Shown in pieces: positions 4,243-6,654 of a stretch of DNA of 6,654 bases (position 1 is the first letter of the stretch; the number at the start of each line of letters is the position of its first letter). This DNA is from Brevundimonas sp. (lineage in GTDB: Bacteria; Pseudomonadota; Alphaproteobacteria; Caulobacterales; Caulobacteraceae): contig JAAXIW010000180.1 in the NCBI GenBank assembly GCA_012270135.1, positions 1 through 6,654 on the forward strand. Reading direction: 5' to 3'. The position numbers and the translations under genes were made by a program. The notes beneath the pieces were generated by a model. It ran no database searches and was not told the origin of the DNA. It was given only the letters and a program-made list of their open reading frames with translations.

Positions 4243-6126
4243 ATGGCCGGCGGCGAAGCGTTGAAGACAGTGGATTTCCAGTCGGTTGCGGCCGTGGACG
4301 CCGCTGATCGACCCCACCTGAAGGTGGTGCCGTCGATCCAGATCGACCGGTCCCGCGACGACCTGCTCACCGACTTCGGCAAGAAGACGCTGGAGGACCG
4401 CTACCTGCTGGCGGGGGAGTCCTATCAGGACATGTTCGCCCGCGTGGCCACCGCCTATTCCGACGACGCCGACCACGCCCAGCGCGTCTACGACTACATG
4501 TCGAAGCTGTGGTTCATGCCGGCCACGCCGGTTCTGTCCAACGGCGGCGCCGACCGCGGCCTGCCGATCTCCTGCTTCCTCAACGCCGTGGGCGACAGCC
4601 TCGACGGCATCCAGAACGTCTGGAACGAGAACGTCGCCCTGGCCTCGAACGGCGGCGGCATCGGCACCTACTGGGGCGGCGTCCGCTCCATCGGCGAGAA
4701 GGTCAAGGGCGCCGGCCAGACCTCGGGCATCATCCCCTTCATCCGCGTCATGGACTCCCTGACCCTGGCCATCTCGCAAGGGTCGCTGCGTCGCGGCTCG
4801 GCCGCCGTCTATCTCGACATCCACCACCCCGAGATCGAGGAGTTCCTCGAGATCCGCAAGCCGTCGGGCGACTTCAACCGCAAGTCCCTGAACCTGCACC
4901 ACGGCATCAACATCACCGACGCCTTTATGGAGGCGGTGCGCGACGGCAAGACCTTTGACCTGATCTCGCCCAAGGACCAGGCGGTCATGAAGACCGTCGA
5001 CGCCCGGGCCCTGTGGCAAAAGATCCTCGAAATTCGCCTGCAGACCGGTGAGCCCTATCTGATCTTCTCGGACACGGTGAACCGCCAGATGCCGCGTCAC
5101 CAGCGCGAGCTGGGCCTGTCGGTCAAACAGTCGAACCTGTGCTCGGAAATCATGCTGCACACCGGCCGCGACCATCTGGGCGTCGACCGGACGGCGGTCT
5201 GCTGCCTGTCGTCGGTCAATGCCGAGACCTTCCTCGAGTGGAAGGACGAGCCGCGCTTTATCGAGGACGTCATGCGCTTCCTCGACAATGTGCTGGAGGA
5301 CTTCATCCGCCGCGCCCCGCCGGAAATGTCGGCCGCTGTCTATTCGGCCAAGCGCGAGCGGTCGGTGGGCCTCGGCCTGATGGGCTTCCACTCCTTCCTG
5401 CAGGCCCAGGGCGTGGCGTTCGAGTCCGCCATGGCCAAGTCGTGGAACATGCGCCTGTTCAAACACCTGCGCCGCGAGGCCGACAAGGCCAGCCGCCTGC
5501 TGGCCGAGGAAAAGGGTGCCTGCCCCGACGCCGACGAGCGCGGCATCATGGAGCGTTTCAGCCACAAGCTGGCCATCGCCCCGACCGCCTCGATCTCGAT
5601 CATCTGCGGCGGCACGTCCGCCGGCATCGAGCCGATCCCGGCCAACATCTACACCCACAAGACCCTGTCGGGCTCCTTCGCGGTCAAGAACCCCTATCTG
5701 GAGAAGGTGCTGGGCCAGAAGGGCATCGACACCTCCGAGGTGTGGAACTCGATCCTCGAGCACGAAGGCTCGGTCCAGCACCTCGACCAACTCAGCGACG
5801 ACGAGAAGGCCGTCTTCAAGACCGCCTTCGAGCTCGACCAGCGCTGGGTCGTGGAACTGTCGGCCGACCGCGCCCCCGAGATCTGCCAGGCCCAGTCGAT
5901 CAACCTGTTTATCCCGGGCGACGTCGACAAATGGGACCTGCACATGCTGCACTGGCGCGCCTGGGAGACCGGCGTGAAGTCCCTCTACTACCTGCGCTCA
6001 AAGTCGGTGCAGCGGGCCGCCTTCGCCGGCGCCGAGACCAAGGCCGAGGACGAGCCCGACCCCAACCAGCCCGACCTCTTCAGCGCCGCCCGCACCGACT
6101 ACGACGAGTGCCTCGCCTGCCAGTAG
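4243..6126 (+). CDS. nrdA: Class I ribonucleoside-diphosphate reductase, large (alpha) subunit, compact form without ATP-cone
   Basis: This 627-residue cytoplasmic enzyme reduces ribonucleoside diphosphates to deoxyribonucleotides, using a radical passed from a small subunit (NrdB). All catalytic landmarks are visible: PISCF with C111 and TAVCCLSSVN with C320/C321 (the redox pair region), NLCSE at 298-302 (Asn, the thiyl-radical Cys300 and Glu), APTASIS at 446-452, and the radical-transfer tyrosine pair SLYYLRSK with Y582-Y583, which marks class I rather than class II. The tail ends DECLACQ with C623 and C626, the shuttle cysteines that accept electrons from thioredoxin or glutaredoxin. E. 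coli NrdA has about 760 residues. Here the N-terminal ATP-cone is absent and only about 40 residues precede the helical domain, so dATP shut-off through this subunit is not expected. The ATG at 4243 has AGGG 11 bases upstream. A GTG at 4234 would add three residues but sits too close to that site. Paired NrdR-like boxes precede it. No nrdB follows within the 528 bases visible. Confidence 0.95.
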   Translation: MAGGEALKTVDFQSVAAVDAADRPHLKVVPSIQIDRSRDDLLTDFGKKTLEDRYLLAGESYQDMFARVATAYSDDADHAQRVYDYMSKLWFMPATPVLSNGGADRGLPISCFLNAVGDSLDGIQNVWNENVALASNGGGIGTYWGGVRSIGEKVKGAGQTSGIIPFIRVMDSLTLAISQGSLRRGSAAVYLDIHHPEIEEFLEIRKPSGDFNRKSLNLHHGINITDAFMEAVRDGKTFDLISPKDQAVMKTVDARALWQKILEIRLQTGEPYLIFSDTVNRQMPRHQRELGLSVKQSNLCSEIMLHTGRDHLGVDRTAVCCLSSVNAETFLEWKDEPRFIEDVMRFLDNVLEDFIRRAPPEMSAAVYSAKRERSVGLGLMGFHSFLQAQGVAFESAMAKSWNMRLFKHLRREADKASRLLAEEKGACPDADERGIMERFSHKLAIAPTASISIICGGTSAGIEPIPANIYTHKTLSGSFAVKNPYLEKVLGQKGIDTSEVWNSILEHEGSVQHLDQLSDDEKAVFKTAFELDQRWVVELSADRAPEICQAQSINLFIPGDVDKWDLHMLHWRAWETGVKSLYYLRSKSVQRAAFAGAETKAEDEPDPNQPDLFSAARTDYDECLACQ

Positions 6127-6154
6127 ACTGAGCGACGCCCTCTTCCTTTCGTCA

Positions 6155-6191
6155 TCCTCCGGCAAGGCGCTTCAGCGCCGCGACCGGGGGA
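6155..6191. repeat. REP-like double-stem hairpin after nrdA
   Basis: An inner hairpin, GGCGCT-TC-AGCGCC (6166-6179), sits inside an outer stem pairing 6155-6162 with 6184-6191 (eight pairs, one G-U), separated by a small internal loop. It begins 28 bases after the nrdA stop. It resembles the GTCATCCT...GGGACCC palindromic repeats common between genes in alphaproteobacteria. It may stabilise or end the nrdA message, although no T tract follows. Confidence 0.6.
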
Positions 6192-6273
6192 CCCAGCGGC
6201 GCGCGCCCGCGCGAACCGAAGGTCGGCGCGTAGCAGCCACCCTGTCGGGAGCGCCGCCCCTCTTCGGCCGGCT

Positions 6274-6446
6274 GGTTCATCACAACGAACACAGCGAAGG
6301 CACAACGGACACAACGGGAGCGAGGCGACGCGCTCCCCCGCGGGCCCTTGCCCGCCACCAATTCACGACGTCTCCCTGATGGTCGCCGCCGGCCTACCAG
6401 CCCCCTTGTGTTCGTTGTGAATCCGTTGTGCCCGTTGTGATGAACC
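6274..6446. repeat. Long imperfect inverted repeat built from CACAACG-type nonamers
   Basis: The left arm (6274-6318) and right arm (6402-6446) are imperfect reverse complements of about 45 bases, with roughly nine mismatches. The outer 14 bases, GGTTCATCACAACG, pair perfectly. Within each arm, units of about 9 bases (CACAACGAA, CACAACGGA, CACAACGGG and variants) repeat in tandem. About 83 GC-rich bases form the centre. It looks like a non-autonomous interspersed repeat; no transposase is present. Its plan matches the heptamer element at 3109-3211, although the unit sequence differs. Confidence 0.8.
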
Positions 6447-6463
6447 TCGGCTCTCAAATCCAA

Positions 6464-6477
6464 TTGCTGCGCTGCAA
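6464..6477. promoter_or_regulatory. TTGCTGCGCTGCAA, possible PhaR-type site
   Basis: This near-palindrome resembles the TGC-rich sites (TTGCTGC..TGCAA) that I recall upstream of phasin and other polyhydroxyalkanoate genes in alphaproteobacteria, which are bound by PhaR. It lies in the AT-richer patch and overlaps a hairpin, GCTGCA-8 bases-TGCAGC (6471-6490). TATCAT at 6491-6496 could be a -10, but no good -35 accompanies it. The gene it might control lies beyond the window, so the call is weak. Confidence 0.2.
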
Positions 6478-6478
6478 G

Positions 6479-6565
6479 TTAATGTGCAGCTATCATACTT
6501 TCACAAGCCAACCCGCTGTTTTCCATCCACATCGTCTCCGCGACAGCGTCCTGAACCCGGCCCAT
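6479..6565 (-). CDS. Doubtful 28-residue small ORF
   Basis: A minus-strand ATG at 6565 opens 28 codons ending in TAA at 6479-6481; the peptide begins MGRVQDAVAETMW and ends SMIAAH. TATCCT (6585-6580) lies 14 bases before the ATG and could be a -10 for a short-leader transcript, but no -35 or Shine-Dalgarno is evident. The first half has GC-rich third positions like the real genes; the second half does not. The peptide is not recognised, and a 34-codon frame overlaps it on the plus strand (6482-6586). Both may be chance. Confidence 0.2.
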   Translation of the reverse strand: MGRVQDAVAETMWMENSGLACESMIAAH

Positions 6566-6654
6566 GGCGCAGGGGGTCTAGGATAGGGGCATCCGGTCGG
6601 TGGGGAGGGCGTCGGATCCACGTCCCTCGATGTCGGCGGGTCATGGTCTTTGAC

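Larger units (their letters stand above)
6127..6654. other. Gene-poor intergenic stretch after nrdA
   Basis: No confident protein or RNA gene is visible. From left to right it holds a REP-like double hairpin (6155-6191), a GC-rich stretch, the nonamer inverted repeat (6274-6446), an AT-richer patch (about 6450-6530) with short palindromes, and a TCTAGGATAGGGG segment near 6577-6589. A plus-strand ATG at 6643 leaves four codons before the edge and could begin another gene, but nothing supports it. Open frames through 6099-6463 lie in the repeats and have no family resemblance. Confidence 0.7.

Noticed and set aside
4195..5952. 585-codon minus-strand open frame opposite nrdA
   Set aside because: nrdA has every catalytic motif of its family. 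The opposite frame is a typical high-GC antisense shadow and would cover the nrdA promoter boxes.
6152..6463. 103-codon minus-strand frame and its 71-codon relative (6099-6314)
   Set aside because: They run through the REP-like and nonamer repeats and encode repeat-derived peptides with no start signals or family likeness.

Overview
The window is very GC-rich DNA with G or C in most third codon positions. Dense gene packing, the protein types and the REP-like intergenic repeats suggest an alphaproteobacterium, most likely Caulobacterales close to Brevundimonas or Caulobacter. That placement is inferred from style and recalled relatives, not from a marker-gene comparison.

Layout, left to right. 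Positions 1-72 (minus) hold the first 24 codons of a hydroxymethylglutaryl-CoA lyase. Its GTG start overlaps the stop of the next gene by four bases. Positions 69-1727 (minus) encode a 552-residue ArnT/PMT-type membrane glycosyltransferase. A 100-base divergent spacer with a perfect 9-bp inverted repeat separates it from a DPM1/ArnC-like family 2 glycosyltransferase (1828-2568, plus), followed by a 140-residue four-helix membrane protein (2681-3103, plus). These converge on a PAP2-family lipid phosphatase (3218-3964, minus). The gap between the convergent genes is almost filled by an inverted repeat of tandem heptamers. A regulatory spacer of about 280 bases leads to nrdA (4243-6126, plus), a compact class I ribonucleotide reductase large subunit without an ATP-cone. 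The last 528 bases contain no confident gene. They hold a REP-like hairpin, a second inverted repeat built of nonamers, and an AT-richer stretch with a doubtful 28-codon ORF.

How the genes fit together. The family 2 glycosyltransferase probably loads a sugar onto undecaprenyl phosphate. The ArnT-like protein would move that sugar to an envelope acceptor on the periplasmic side. The PAP2 protein could recycle or trim phosphorylated lipids of the same kind. This envelope-sugar reading is inference. nrdA is an independent transcription unit making deoxyribonucleotides, and two NrdR-like boxes spaced exactly 31 bp apart lie upstream of it.

Most notable: two enzymes have a changed key residue or motif. 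The family 2 glycosyltransferase reads DGA where a DxD is expected, inside an extremely GC-rich patch, and the PAP2 protein reads PSGL where PSGH is expected. Both could be real changes or sequence errors. No clearly new defence, mobile or biosynthetic system was found.
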